This document shows positions 5,811 to 5,912 of a stretch of 5,912 bases of DNA, in pieces. The stretch comes from Clostridia bacterium. GTDB lineage: Bacteria > Bacillota > Clostridia > Oscillospirales > CAG-272. How positions within the stretch are numbered: the first letter of the stretch is position 1; the number at the start of each line of letters is the position of its first letter. The stretch covers positions 1 through 5,912 of the forward strand of contig JAFOAB010000129.1 in the NCBI GenBank assembly GCA_017382555.1, read 5' to 3'. The notes under the pieces were generated by a model. The model searched no databases. It was not told the origin of the DNA and saw nothing but the letters and a program-made list of their open reading frames with translations. A program made the translations under genes and the position numbers.

Positions 5811-5912
5811 TTATTTCTCAAGTACGGTCTTTTTCGCCCTTCTGACGCAAAGAAGCCACAATACCGAGGAGGCGATTATCGATATCGGGATAAGCACCGT
5901 TACGAGCCATAC
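5811..5912 (-). CDS. C-terminus of an unidentified membrane protein, 5' part beyond window
   Basis: Only the last 33 codons and the TAA stop (5811-5813) are visible. The sequence has a hydrophobic helix (VWLVTVLIPISIIASSVLWLL) followed by a basic tail, CVRRAKKTVLEK. A terminal transmembrane helix with positive residues after it fits a C-terminus in the cytoplasm. This layout occurs both in polytopic membrane proteins and in surface proteins with a C-terminal anchor; the LPxTG-type motif that would mark a sortase substrate, if any, would be outside the window. Family cannot be named. It is transcribed towards the hairpin array and the tRNA terminator. Confidence 0.6.
   Translation of the reverse strand, partial: VWLVTVLIPISIIASSVLWLLCVRRAKKTVLEK

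Noticed and set aside
5823..5911. 29-codon minus-strand frame starting ATG at 5911 (MARNGAYPDIDNR)
   Set aside because: The overlapping frame encodes a transmembrane helix with a basic tail, a much more protein-like ending, so this alternative is taken as chance.

Overview
The window looks like a chromosomal segment from a low-to-mid GC Firmicute, probably a gut-type Clostridia member. The grounds are strong AGGGAGG-type Shine-Dalgarno sites, tRNAs with encoded CCA, tightly packed operon spacing, and protein sequences of Firmicutes character. Nothing in the window fixes a genus, so this placement is an inference.

The left 5.1 kb is one compact operon on the minus strand, read from about 5160 down past the left edge. 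Its order is trkA (RCK potassium-gating subunit), trkH (potassium channel/transporter subunit), an unrecognised two-helix membrane protein, a glycerate kinase, and an alpha/beta hydrolase cut by the window edge. Junctions are +1, +4, -8 and +2 bases, so translational coupling is likely. A sigma70-like promoter (TTGATT-17 bp-TAAAAT) sits about 40 bases upstream of trkA, which leaves no room for a riboswitch leader. TrkA and TrkH together form a K+ uptake system. The three downstream genes have no obvious link to potassium.

Divergent from this operon, a near-consensus promoter (TTGACA-17 bp-TAGAAT) drives a two-gene tRNA unit on the plus strand, tRNA-Thr(UGU) then tRNA-Tyr(GUA). The unit is closed by a strong rho-independent terminator.

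The 319 bases between tRNA-Tyr and the right-edge gene hold no convincing gene. They hold the most unusual feature of the window: a ~183-bp inverted array of seven mini-hairpins separated by AGTTATAT/GTGATAT spacers in the left half and by the reverse complements ATATCAC/ATATAACT in the right half. A decayed partial copy of its left end lies 60-100 bases further right. The right edge carries the last 33 codons of a minus-strand membrane protein.
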